Below are positions 51,099-63,215 of a stretch of 64,000 nt of DNA, in pieces. Within the stretch, counting starts at the first letter, position 1. Each line of letters opens with the position of its first letter. The stretch is from Paraspadella gotoi (Eukaryota; Chaetognatha). The stretch covers positions 10,351,056-10,415,055 of the forward strand of contig CM119269.1 in NCBI GenBank assembly GCA_051294375.1. The letters are read 5' to 3'. The position numbers and the translations under genes were made by a program. The notes under the pieces were generated by a model. That model was not told the origin of the DNA. It did not search any database and saw nothing but the letters and a program-made list of their open reading frames with translations.

Positions 51099-51787
51099 AA
51101 AAAAACCCCACGTCCATGAAAACCCGAATGAATTATTTAGTCCGGGAGGCTCGAGGCTTTTTTTTTCTTCCTGCGGCCAAAACTCCAATAATCGTCGCAA
51201 TTTTATGAAAATTTGATGCGAGTGACTTCTGGCGGCTTCAGCCGTAGTCAGGCGCGGCAGCGGAGACGAATGTGGCGGTGGTGGCGCTGCAGTTTCAAAT
51301 TATATGTAAAATCCGGAACCTGATTTGCGCGTCCTTACTTTTTACTAAGTACTATAGATTCATAATTTTTTTTACCTTTTCCTAACAAAACCATTTCTCA
51401 TCCTTTCTCTCCTTTTTTATTTCCTCGCTATGAAAATGAACCTTCTTTTTTTTTCTCATTTTTCTACTTCGTCCTCGTAGTATATTTGCGTCATCGTCAA
51501 CGGTCATTTTTCATTCGTCATTCCTTGTTGTTCACCCTAGTGGTGGTTGTTGTGGAGGTTGTTGTGGTGGTTTTTCTCCTTTTTTTCCAAGTTTTCTTTA
51601 CAACTCGTTTTTTTTTCTCATAATCATTTTTAAGACCGACCGACCGACTGAGTGTTACACTAAAACTGTTTGTGAAAAACTGTGGCGCTTATCGATCGAG
51701 CTGTCATTATTGTATCTTGCGAGAAAGAAATGAAGCGAAAGATTTTTGCTCATTTTCCCATCATTTTAAAAGTTACATATCGTTATT

Positions 51788-51791
51788 TGCG

Positions 51792-51824
<33 letters not shown>

Positions 51825-51836
51825 TCCTCTCTCTCT

Positions 51837-51878
<42 letters not shown>

Positions 51879-51978
51879 CTCTCCTTATAAGCTACATATA
51901 TATCGGATCCCTCTCCGATCTTTTATTCCCTTTCTTCTCCACTTGTTCGCCATCTTTCCTTTCCATTAACCTCCTCAA

Positions 51979-52077
<99 letters not shown>

Positions 52078-52078
52078 T
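51788..52078. repeat. Two (TC)n arrays
   Basis: TC arrays at about 51788-51882 and 51979-52078 with about 95 bases of unique sequence between them. Confidence 0.93.
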
Positions 52079-52671
52079 TCTTCTCTTTTCCTCGACTGTC
52101 TAACTTTCCCATTCTGGCCACACGGCCATTTTTCTTCTCCTCCCCCGCTGGGCTTTGGTCAGTGCCAATATAACCCATAGGCCTGATCTCGGTGCCATTC
52201 TTCTATTGTTTGATTCCGGAACTTTCTCTCCCTCTCTCTCCCTCTCTCTCTCCCCCCTTCCTTTTCTTTCCCAACTTTTGAACAAACACCCGAACACTCG
52301 TTAATCACCCTTTCCCATTCTCGAGGAACAATCGAGTCCGGAACAAAAGTTCGCGCGGATCTCGGCGAACGAGATTTTCGAGTCTCGGGAATTTGAGAAA
52401 CAAGAATCGAATCTCAGTCTATTTCGTGACCGAAGACTAAATTATTAAATAAGGAAATAAAACGGAACAAAGAAAAGTTGAATTTTAAAAAGTGACTTAG
52501 TTTTTGTAATTAGTATTACTACTAGTAATTAGGATAAATAAAATTTGTATCTTTGACTATTTTTTGTTTACATACAAAATTTTTTATACTCCATTTTCAC
52601 CTTAACTGTCTTTTTTTGGCCGTATCTGCTTACAGCAGATTCATGCTCAATAAATTCATGCTTGATAAATT

Positions 52672-52700
52672 GAACTGTAGTATTGACAATACTACAGTTC
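52672..52700. repeat. Perfect palindrome, 14-bp arms
   Basis: GAACTGTAGTATTG and its exact reverse complement flank a single A. It lies next to sequence of the dispersed repeat family also seen at 27170 and 56560. Confidence 0.9.
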
Positions 52701-53146
52701 ATTTACCTGGGATGGAATTGTCCGAGTGGAAATGAGTTTAAATTGATTAGGCTTTTTTCTTTGTTATTTGTCTCCTTGAAAATAAAAACAAATTCGTTGT
52801 TTGTAAACAAAACAAAATTTCACTTAATTCTAGCTTTTTTCTTTTTATATTAAATATAAATTTAAGTTTAATAATTATTAATTAATTAATTAATTAATCA
52901 CCTGCTTACTGCTAATGATCATGAGTAGATTTTTTGGGCTCAAACTTGTGCAAATAATTTTTTATCTTTGTTTGAGTATTTGGGCATAGAAAAACAAAAA
53001 ATGGGTACTGTGGACGCAACAAGTTTCAGTACCTGGTTTTCCTGTGTGACGACTAACTAATTTTTGACATCCATATTTAATTCAATTTGTTATTCAATTT
53101 CCCTCCAGTGTTTTCCCACGACCACCAATGTTACAATGAATTTCAA

Positions 53147-53150
<4 letters not shown>

Positions 53151-53225
<75 letters not shown>
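53151..53225. repeat. (TC)n microsatellite
   Basis: About 37 TC dinucleotides. A further array lies at about 53754-53832. Confidence 0.95.
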
Positions 53226-53226
<1 letters not shown>

Positions 53227-53752
53227 TCCCTTCCCGTTCCTCGCCCATCCATATCGCCATTACAGCGACGTGTGTGCTGCGTTTCCTCTCAATTGGCCAA
53301 AGGCGAGTTTGCTCGTCAGCTCAGAATCGTTTTGGGGGAGAAATGGCGGGAGGGGTGCACGGACGGACGGATGTAGGGATGAAGGGAAAGGGAGGTTGAA
53401 AGAATGTATGGGTGAGTAGATGAACGTATGGGAGGATGGAGGGATAGATCGGCCTGATAGATGTATGGGTGAATGAAAGGATAATAGATTAGTTTGGACG
53501 TCATGAAAGCATTTCTATGTTCACGTCATTCTTTAAAGTTTAAACTAATCGTGAAATTAATCCCTTTCAATAATTTTACCTTAATCTTAAGTATTGAATT
53601 TCTTCGCCCAAATCGAATGGTGATGGACGAACGGAATGAAAAACGGACAGAGGGAACTGCAAATGGACAACCAAACAGACGATCCCGTTTGATACATGAT
53701 TCGATGTAGTTCGACTTAATGTTTCCGGAGACTTGATGGAGGCGTGATAAGG

Positions 53753-53822
<70 letters not shown>

Positions 53823-54550
53823 CTCTCTCTCGCCACTGTTTCGTTTCCGCTTTTTCGAATTTAGACGTCGAATAGCCGTTTGACCGGAAGTGAAGCTACT
53901 ACGCTGAATCGCGTCGCCGCCCCAGGCGCCATTTTTGCCTCGGGGAGGGGGGGGTCGAAAAAGGCCCGGGATGTCATCAAATCCACGCCATTTAATATTC
54001 CATTGTCGGCTGAATGTACTGTACTTTTTGAATGAAGGATTAAAATGAAGAACTAAAATCGGTTAATTTTGGGCAAAAATGTCAGAAAAAAATTGGGTGT
54101 GTTGCAAAAATTGACTTATGGAGGGAAGAAGGGTAGAAGAGGTGGTGATTTAAAATGGCTACTGCAGTACTGAGTACTGAGGTACTGGGTACATAGTACT
54201 GCAATATCCGGATAAAGAGAAAATAAAACTAATGTAAAGTAAGATTCACGAGAAGACATAAAAAAAAAAATCAAAATTTTAAACGGACGGAAAAGATTTT
54301 GATGCGAAAATAGTACAGAAGTGAAGTTTAGATAGAAGTGAAGGAAAAAACGTAGGAAAAAAAGGAAAGAAAAAACCGGAAGTTAAGGGAGAGAGGGAGA
54401 ATAAAAAAAGTGGACGAGGAAAAAGTCACGAATTGAATCACGTATCCCGGAGAAAAAGAAGAAAAGAGTAAAAAAGCGAACATCAAAAATGGAGGAAAAG
54501 AAAGAAAAGGGAGGGGGAAAAAACGTGACGGAAAAGGCTTTGGCAAAAAA

Positions 54551-54721
54551 NNNNNNNNNNNNNNNNNNNNNNNNNNNNNNNNNNNNNNNNNNNNNNNNNN
54601 NNNNNNNNNNNNNNNNNNNNNNNNNNNNNNNNNNNNNNNNNNNNNNNNNNNNNNNNNNNNNNNNNNNNNNNNNNNNNNNNNNNNNNNNNNNNNNNNNNNN
54701 NNNNNNNNNNNNNNNNNNNNN
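54551..54721. other. Assembly gap, 171 N
   Basis: A run of 171 N in A-rich sequence, the largest gap in the window. Confidence 0.99.
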
Positions 54722-55042
54722 AAAAAGTTAAAGTACATTGGTCTCAAGGCTTCACAGAAAATTTGGTCGAGGAGAAAAAGAGTGAAAAGAGAGACAGAGA
54801 CAGAGTCGTTGGGTCGAAAAGGCAAAACAATCCTTGTCCTTTACGTCAAGTTTCACTCACCATCCCTTTTTCAATGTTCACTGTCTCTGTCCCTTCATCC
54901 CTTCATCCCTTCATCGCCGCTGTTCTAAAAATAGCAACCGGAATTGCTTGAGAGAGTTGGAACTTTCTCTTTAAGGATGAGCCTATTTTACTAACAAGTC
55001 TAAATCAGTGTGTCTTTTCTAATTGTCATTTTTGTCTGTCTT

Positions 55043-55094
<52 letters not shown>

Positions 55095-55289
55095 CCTTAC
55101 TTTCATTGACTTTTATTTATCTTTCCAACCGACTGTATAGAATTATCCACCTTTCCATGGATTAAATGTGCCTCCCCCATTTTGCTATCTACCTTCTACA
55201 CATCTTTTCATCTCCCAACCACAATTAACCAACGTCAGCCATTGCTCAATCCATATCCCGCGCCATTGCCTCCCGTTCTTCGGTAGAAT

Positions 55290-55976
55290 CTGCCGCCGCC
55301 GCCGACTCCGCCCATCGCTCTTGCCGTCACTCCGCCTCCTCTGGTCGAATCCAAGCCTCGATTGAAGATCAAGGTCAAGGTCAAGGTCAAGGGCAACGAT
55401 GAAAAACTCGATCATTGGTTTTCTTTTTTCTTTTTTCGTATATAAATTCGCAAAACAAACAAAAGATGTCGATACAAAGGAGTTGCGGTTTAAAAAAAAA
55501 ACAAACAAACTAACTCAAATGCAAGCGCTCTCCATCCTAATTCCACGACAGAAATCATGATTTTTTAAAAAGTTAAAGTTTCGTTGGTAATTCTGGGCAA
55601 TTTATTCCGATGCTAGTTGCTTCCCTTGATTATTAAAATTACACCGGCACTCGACTAAGTTTTAACGCATTGTTCTCTGGCCGACAAACCCCCCCCCCAA
55701 AAAAAAATCGCAATCTGTAGGGTAATTTAAAAATGACCTTAAAAACAAAATAGTTCCCAATAAAACTCGTGAAAATAGTAGGCGGTTTTTTTTTTCGAGA
55801 TCAGGGAAACAAATTCTTTTTTATATCATCAATTTTCTTCTCATTTTTCAGAGACCAACGAGCGACGGAAGGTTGCGCCTCGTTAGGCAAATGCGCCTTC
55901 CAAACCGCGAAAACCCTCGAGAGTCAATTCGTGGAAGGAATTCCGAAACTCAACTCACTCTCTCTCTCTCTCTCTC

Positions 55977-56045
<69 letters not shown>

Positions 56046-56370
56046 CTGTTTCCCCTTCTTCTCGTTGTCTGTTTTTTATAAAAAGTGGCTGAATTCTTCC
56101 TCTTTGGTGGCCAGAGTAAATCCGAAGCAACCCCCCCCATCCGACGAAGCTGGCTGGGGCCTCAGGTTGGCGGGCGGCGGCGGCGTGACGCAACGGCGTC
56201 CCTGGAGGGTCGTTTGCAGCGACGCTTCTGACACACCTTCAAAGTTCAACCCTCCGTCGGAAACAAAAGAACGCATCTTCGATAAGACGGTCGGCGATAA
56301 TGTCCGCCGAGATTTGGGAGTGAGACAGGATGGAAGAAGAGAAGAAAAAAGGGATGAAGAATACAACTAA
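55290..56370 (+). other. Possible unrecognised exons
   Basis: Three G+C-richer stretches have open, non-repetitive plus-strand frames. At about 55290-55400 the frame reads PPPLVESKPRLKIKVKVKVK. At about 55852-55950, after TTTTCAG, it reads TSDGRLRLVRQMRLPNREN. At about 56115-56369, after GGCCAG, it includes PSETKERIFDKTVGDNVRRD. A (TC)n array lies between the last two. No family is recognised and the phases were not proven to connect. Confidence 0.2.
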
Positions 56371-56987
56371 AGATAATAATAAATGAGATAAACATAGAAA
56401 AGAAGAAAAAAAAAAAGAAGTAAAAAGATGAGAAAAATCTAAAATCTAAAAACAATTGCATTAATAAATCTTTAATTTGAGTACGTCGCATTTTTAAACA
56501 TAAGAGTTTTGAGAAATATATACATTTTAGATACATTCATTCTAAAAACAAACATTTCGGGTCAAATTAATTAATTTATTAATTAAATGATTATTTTAGT
56601 TTATATAGTTTTTATTAATTAATTAATTAATTACCTCTAATGATCGTGGGCAGATCCGACATTGTTTGCTCAAACTTTTTTTTTTTTTTTTCATTTAAAC
56701 TCATTTACACTTGGACGATTTGGAATTCAAACTCAATCTCACATTTCCTCATCTACACATAAATTTTCAAGTCAATCGCCTGATTGTTTGTCTTGCGATG
56801 ATATAGAATCGCAAAAAGAAAGTTAAAACTACGAGTGACCGTAATTCTCGTCCCTAACTTTTTTACTTTTTAAAAAACCGGTCTAAACCGGTTAAACCTG
56901 GGCAACAAACAAATTTTTGCTTACTGGTTCTTAGTTGTCAAAAAGTTTTTTATTTACCAAATTAAACCAAATAAACATCAATGAGAA

Positions 56988-59900
56988 ATGTTAAAAACAA
57001 TGGAAGGAGCAGAAGTAATCTTTTTGTTTGCTCTTGTTTTGTCATTTTCGAATGCGGCTATCAATCTGAAATTTGGGAAAAACTTTGAAACTTCCGCCTT
57101 TATTGACGAGTTAAAAAAAATAAATTTGAGAAACACGAGGTAATTCAAGTTAGAGGAACCAAAAGCAACCAACAGATGAATTATTAAAAAAAAAAAATTG
57201 CTTGTAGGTTACATAAAAATGATGAGCCTGAGCTTATGATCAATCGGGCAAACGACTGTCAAATAGCCTGTCAATACACTCCGTCAAGTGTCCTTCAGCA
57301 TCGCATGGATATTTGGAGCTGCGGATGGCGAACTCATTCCAGCATTCCTGGCATCGACTTCCGGAAAAAACCAGGTATTATGGTGGACTAAAATTCACCA
57401 ACCGTTCATCAGCGGCCATTGGTGCCGGAGGCAAGTCATTCGCCTCCCAACCCAAATGTCCGGGGTTCTAGCCCGGTGGCCGCCTAGTAGTTAAGAGGGA
57501 CGGGGCGCTTAACCCGTCTGTAACACGGTGTTACAGCCTGATCCGAAGCTCAGGGACTGCTTATATTGAACGGTTCTGTCACTATCACATAACAATAATT
57601 ACTGTCTCTTCAGTATCAAGTTGGTGAAGATCCCTCGAAGTCTGAAGGGAAAACTCACGTTTACGTAATAATAGCCCAAAGTTCATTTTTTCCTTGTCCA
57701 TTAAGTAATGTAAATAAGTTCTGTAATGTAAACATATTCAAGTATCGTTTAAAGATAACGAAAATAGAAAACAGAAGGGAAAGAGTGAGGAGATAAGGCG
57801 GTTTTTTCTGTATACACTATACAATATAAACTATACAGTATACACTACACTGTTTTCTTTTTGTTTCAGGTTGTGAGAACCTTACAAAAGTTATGATGAA
57901 TAATGCAACTACCCTAAAAGAAGAAAAGATGAAAAACGTGCAAAACAAAACTTTCTCGCTTCTTTTTACGAATCTTGGATTAAAAAACTTGGAAGATTTT
58001 TTTTTAGAAGATTTTTATAATTTAATAGGTCTCATGTTCATGCAAAATAATATTAAAAATATTAAAAAAAACACGTTTAAAATGAAAGGAGGAAGCCAAA
58101 TGATATTTCTGATTTTATTGAATAACGGAATCGATAACCTCGATCAACTAGTTTTCAAAGAATTAAGGTGTTTGTCTTTTATACTGATAAGAGAAAATAT
58201 TTCATTGAACATAACATCGGAAACTTTCGGCGTATTGAATTTTTTAAATTATTTAGATTTATCGAAAATATATAACTTAACGATAACACCTGACGCTTTC
58301 AGGAATAACTATTTTTTGCACTTTTTGAAAATTGCGGGAACCCAACTATCAACTTTTGAAATGGAAAGGTTTTTTGGTAATCCTTTTTCTCAACACAATT
58401 TTTTAAGTGTGGATAATAATTTAATCCGTGAATTAAGATTTACTTACAAAAATCCAATGCCTGTACGAATTGTTTCTGCAGAAAACAATTCGATATCCAA
58501 AATATCAGAAAGTACATTCAAAAAACTGACAAAAACTCAGGAGCTTTTTCTTCTGGGCAACCCAATTGAAACTATAGGCAAAAACGCATTTTCGTTTTTG
58601 ACAAGACGAGGCTCAACAATATCAATTGGTTGCGGACGATTCTACAGAAAAAATCTGAAAATGAAATTGCACCAAGATGCTTTTAAAAATATTGTTGATA
58701 TTTCATCTCTGACCATAGAGGGATGTTTGTCGGAATTAAAAGATAATACTTTGTACAATATTTCAATAATAAGTTTAATCATTAAAAAAAATCTAGATTT
58801 GGAAAAGATTTTCAACAAATCATTTTATGGGGTACGGAATACAATAAATTTAGACTTAAGTTACAATAATTTAAATTTTATTGATGAGCTGGCTTTTGTT
58901 TCATTCTCAGAATTAAAAACCCTAAGATTAGACAATAACAATTTGAAAAACTTGTATCCAAGTTTATTTGATCAGGCAACATCTCTTAAAAACGTTAACT
59001 TAGCTAATAATCGACTTGGAAGTATCCCAGAAACCTTATTTAAAAATCAAATGAATTTACAACAATTAAATTTGGAAAAAAACTCTCTTTCTAGCTTTAA
59101 AAAAAAATTTTTTAATGGTACAAAATATTTAAAAATTCTCATTCTAAATAACAATAATTTTAATGCGATGCACCAAAATTGGATGTTTGAATTGAAAGAT
59201 TTATACCAATTAGACTTGTCAAATAATTTCATTACTAATATTTACGATATATATTTAAATTCTGATATCTTACATGATTTAGATTTGAGTTATAACTTAC
59301 TTGTTACAATCCCATCTGACGTATTTATCCATGTATCATATATCAAGAAATTGAATCTACGAGGGAATAAAATCATGCATTTTGAGCCGCTATCATTCGT
59401 AAAGCATCTTACATTTCTGGATATAAGTTACAATAACATTTCAAATTTGAATGGATTTTTCTCTAAAACTGATATTTTTCAACCAAGCCAAAAGATTACT
59501 GTTCTGTTAAACAATAACTTATTGAAAGAAATAGCTCTTAATGAATTTCTATACTTTGCAAGTGATTTATACCTCAATCTAAGCAGTAATTATTTGACAA
59601 ATACATTATTTCTTGATATAAATTTTGGGAAATTACCGAAATCAGTAGATTTTAGTTATAACAACATTAAATCTCTATCCAAAAGTAACATTGATACTTT
59701 ACAAAAAATTCATTCCGTTTTTTTGCTTGGCAACAAATGGCGATGTGACTGCGAAAATCTAGCACTCATGTATTATTTATCTACTTTTAAAATTTTTCCT
59801 TGTTGTCCGCCCGGTTGTGATTGTTATATAGAAGTACAACAGTTGACAAGACATTTTGTTATCAACTGTTCCTTCACGAAACAGCCAGATCTACCTCCCT

Positions 59901-61912
59901 GCATTCCGTTTCCTAACTCAATAGTTTATTACTCTAACAACAACAAGACTGAGTTAACATTTTCAGAAGCCCTGAAGCAAATAAGTTGGCTTGATATTTC
60001 TTTCAACAACATCTCTCGCATCCATAAGGACGCCGTATCGCAAATGTACAACCTTAATTTTTTAGATTTAAGGAACAATCAATTGTCAACGGTTCCCACC
60101 GAATTACAGAATTTGATTTTTTTGAATCTGAAACTGAGCAATAATCCATTTAATTGCTTTAATGATTGTTTGTTGGTCCAATACCTCATGGACAAATCTA
60201 AATATGAGCCAATCACTTGTAAAGACACAGACATCAAGTGTGCTTATCAAACATGCCGCATAAAACGAACCATTATCCCCATCTCGTTATCAACCATTTT
60301 AGGTGTTTTGGCCATTTTGTCGCTGTTTCTGCTTTCCCGGCACTTTTATCTCCTGTACCTACTCAAAAGGTATTGCAGTCCTCTGAATCGACGTTTCTCA
60401 TCAAAAAAAAGGTTTCAGTATGAAAAAAAGATTGCCTTGAAGTTCAACCATCAAAACCTGCTCAAAATGTCAGCCACGGTTTATACTTGGAACCCATTAT
60501 TAAAGTTTAAAGGTTACATATTTTTCGAAACCACAGATCAAAGGCTTTTGAATTTCTTAGCTTTTATCTCCGAAGAATATCAGGGACTAAAACTACATTT
60601 TATTCGCGTTGAACTCATCAAGCAGCTCATGTTAGCTCTTGATCATCTTAATTCGTTGACGACTCCCGTTCGCCACAATCGAGTCACCGTCGATAGCATA
60701 AACTTGAAATTTCGTGAAAATCACTTCACCCTTAAGTTGTGCGATTTCGCCGCCGCAGAGTTCGTTGCAGCGGATACCGGTAACTACAATGCTGATATGA
60801 TATCATCAAGTACGGTGATTAGTGCTATCATCAGCAGCGGCTGCGATCGATTAAGAAATGTCGAGTTCCTGGTCCTCATCAAATGTCTCATCGAGAAAGG
60901 CTTTAGCGCCCGCGATGCACTGAATTGTCCAGCATTAAAGAGCATGTCGTCCAAGATCCTAGAAGTCGGACTCCTCAACGAGTTAATGATAGAGGGCGCA
61001 CACGACCCGGAGCGCGTTAATGCAGAAAAAAACGTAGAACTGGTCATTGGAAAGCGCGGGGCCTGGCACAAACTGATTGATCGGCGCCTGTTGCAGACTT
61101 TTGCCGGCAGAGGTCGAGGATATCGCGTCTCATCCTTTTCCGGTTTGTTGCGCTTTTCACGCAACGTTGTTCATCACGCTCATCAGAGGAGAAACAAGGA
61201 TGTTTTTCGTCAATTATGCGGAAGCGAGGAGTCAGATCCTCAACCAGTCGATATATTCTACTGCCTCCTTAGCCCCTTTCCCTTTTTTTACTGCCATTGC
61301 CTTTCAGTTCTGCAACAGATGGGCCACGTTGATTCGAATGACGAGGTCTTTGTTTCGACATACAATGCTTACGAGAGGGAAGCCTTTGAGGTAGCCTCCG
61401 TGGAGGCAGCCCAAAATGGGTCATCCCTCGAAGTTAATCTCGGTAGGCATGTCCCTACGGATCCCGACGCTGCCAGGACATGGCGTCTTAGTTTTCCCGA
61501 GAATAGAACGGTGATTCAAGCAGCGCCACTCAGGACGCGCCTACTCGTAATAGCCGAGAAGGTTTTTCCAGGAATTGATTTGGCCAAAATTGTCGTCAAG
61601 GACGACGAATTTGGAGCCGTCCTTCCTCTGACGGGCGAATCGTCAAGGTCGTCGCAACCGATACTGGACGGGTCGACGTTGACTATGTCATTGATGGAGG
61701 CGCGAGTCAGAATCGGCGTTGAAGGCAAAGTTGAGACTTTTGAATTCAAAGAGGCTTACAATGTTCAGGCGTTGGTTGGGCCGTTGGCCGGAAAGGAAGG
61801 AAAGAAGGTGAAGGAGGCTGAGATTTTGCTGAATGGCGAGCGAATCGGAATTAAGACGAGGATCTTGGAGACAGCATTCCAAGAACATATCTTTCAACTT
61901 AATTTTGAGTGA
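56988..61912 (+). CDS. Toll-like LRR transmembrane receptor with cytoplasmic pseudokinase and KEN ribonuclease domains
   Basis: Three exons join in phase: 56988-57139, 57208-57374 and 57870-61912 (TGA), giving 1453 aa. An ATG at 57000 has the better context and gives 1449 aa. Order (numbering from 56988): signal peptide (about 5-23, EVIFLFALVLSFSNA); roughly 20 leucine-rich repeats; LRRCT with WRCDCENL (~730); LRRNT with CCPPGCDC (~751); two or three more LRRs; second Cys cap (866-902); membrane helix (~907-938). This is the Drosophila-Toll-type ectodomain. No TIR follows. A kinase-like segment (964-1137) has LIKQLMLALDHLNSL, HNR instead of HRD (1042-1044) and DFA instead of DFG (1065-1067), with no clear glycine loop or VAIK Lys. 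A KEN-like domain (1160-1257) has W1172, Y1191, R1204, N1205 and H1209. The last ~190 residues may be ubiquitin-like. Predicted role: a ligand sensor that dimerises to activate an RNase. The architecture is read directly; the function is inferred. Confidence 0.8.
57379..57613 (+). mobile_element. tRNA-like SINE, family A, copy 4
   Basis: Begins TGGTGGACTAAAATTC just after the donor at 57375 and ends ACTGTCTCTTCAG. It has the GAGGCAAGTCATTCGCCTCC arm, the B-box-like GGGTTCTAGCCC and the TAGTTAAGAGG segment. It occupies about half of intron 2 of the receptor gene and is the best-preserved copy. Confidence 0.7.
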
Positions 61913-62546
61913 ATTTTGTATGTTATGTATGTCTTTTTTTTTTTATTTACCTGTGCTTGTAGCTTACCTCCACTTTCTAAATTGTATAAGATTTGGTGCA
62001 TTGTAGAATATTTTTTTCTTAACCGACTTTGTAGCTTATGCTTTATGTACTGTTGTAAAAATAAATGTCTACCATAAAGAAGTTTATATTTTTTGTTTTC
62101 ATTTAAGTATTGTACTTTAGTATATACTACTCGGCCCCTGGTGTTGAGCTATGGAGCGCCCACTAAAGGGACTGAAATCTTTACCCCCTGGACTCTGAAG
62201 CCACCCCAACCAGAGGGATTATTTTCTTTGCAAGATACTCTGGCGCATTATAATTCTATGCCCCAGGGGGATAAACTAAGGAGTTTGAAATTTTGTATTG
62301 TTTTTAAATATTTTGTAATACAATTTCCTTTAAGTCTTTAATTGAAAGAAAAAAAATTATAATTTTTTTTTTACAACAATGATTTCTTATTGGAAAAACA
62401 AAAACATGTTTATTGTTTTTTCAACAAAAAATCGTTGCTGTAAACAAAATTATATACTTTGTTTTCTCTTAATCAAAACTTAACAAAAAAAAGCAAAATA
62501 CCAAGTCTTTAATTATATTTAATAAATTAAAAAATCTTAATTAATA

Positions 62547-62659
62547 TTATGAAATTGGTACAACCAATATAAAAATTATCCATTCATTTAATAAATAAGC
62601 TATCTTGCCCCTGACTTTGGACAGGCTTTGGTGGTTTAAGGCCTCCATCACTCTTACAA
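62547..62659. repeat. 113-bp direct repeat, copy 1
   Basis: Identical to 62893-63005 as read by eye. Within it, the unit TGAAATTGG...CTCTTACA has the TG...CA ends of a very short LTR. Confidence 0.9.
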
Positions 62660-62892
62660 GATAATGACATAGTAGGTCCCTGCAAGCTTTCAATCAAGAC
62701 TATCTCACACTCTCACATCTCACTCTCACAGTCTCGTTTATTCACTCCCAGAGTACCTGGCTTCCCTATCAATGAAGTGGTATAATATTTCAAAGAATGT
62801 TTCAATTGTATGAAAAGACCACTCCCTTAAGTATTAGATCGGGGAATACTTATTGTACTCCGCACTAGCATCAAAATACAAGGAGCTGAATT

Positions 62893-63005
62893 TTATGAAA
62901 TTGGTACAACCAATATAAAAATTATCCATTCATTTAATAAATAAGCTATCTTGCCCCTGACTTTGGACAGGCTTTGGTGGTTTAAGGCCTCCATCACTCT
63001 TACAA
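62893..63005. repeat. 113-bp direct repeat, copy 2
   Basis: Second identical copy, 346 bases downstream of the first. The 233 bases between have no reading frame. The pair could be a miniature LTR element or a recent local duplication. Confidence 0.9.
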
Positions 63006-63215
63006 AATATATTATAATATTTTTTACAATTAAATAAGTATTTTGAATTAAAAAAATACATAAAAAAATTAAACTTAAATTATAAAAATAAATAAATAAT
63101 AAATAAGTAATAGATAAATAATAATAAAATGAAAAAAAATAATCATAACTTATAGTAATTTAATATAAAAGTATTTTAAGAACTGTTATAAAGAGAGTCA
63201 TCTCATGCACTGAGT

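Noticed and set aside
60440-61320. A TIR domain was expected after the Toll-type ectodomain
   Set aside because: No TIR box 1 (DAFVSY-like) or box 2 (RDxxPG-like) is present. The sequence fits kinase-like and KEN signatures instead.
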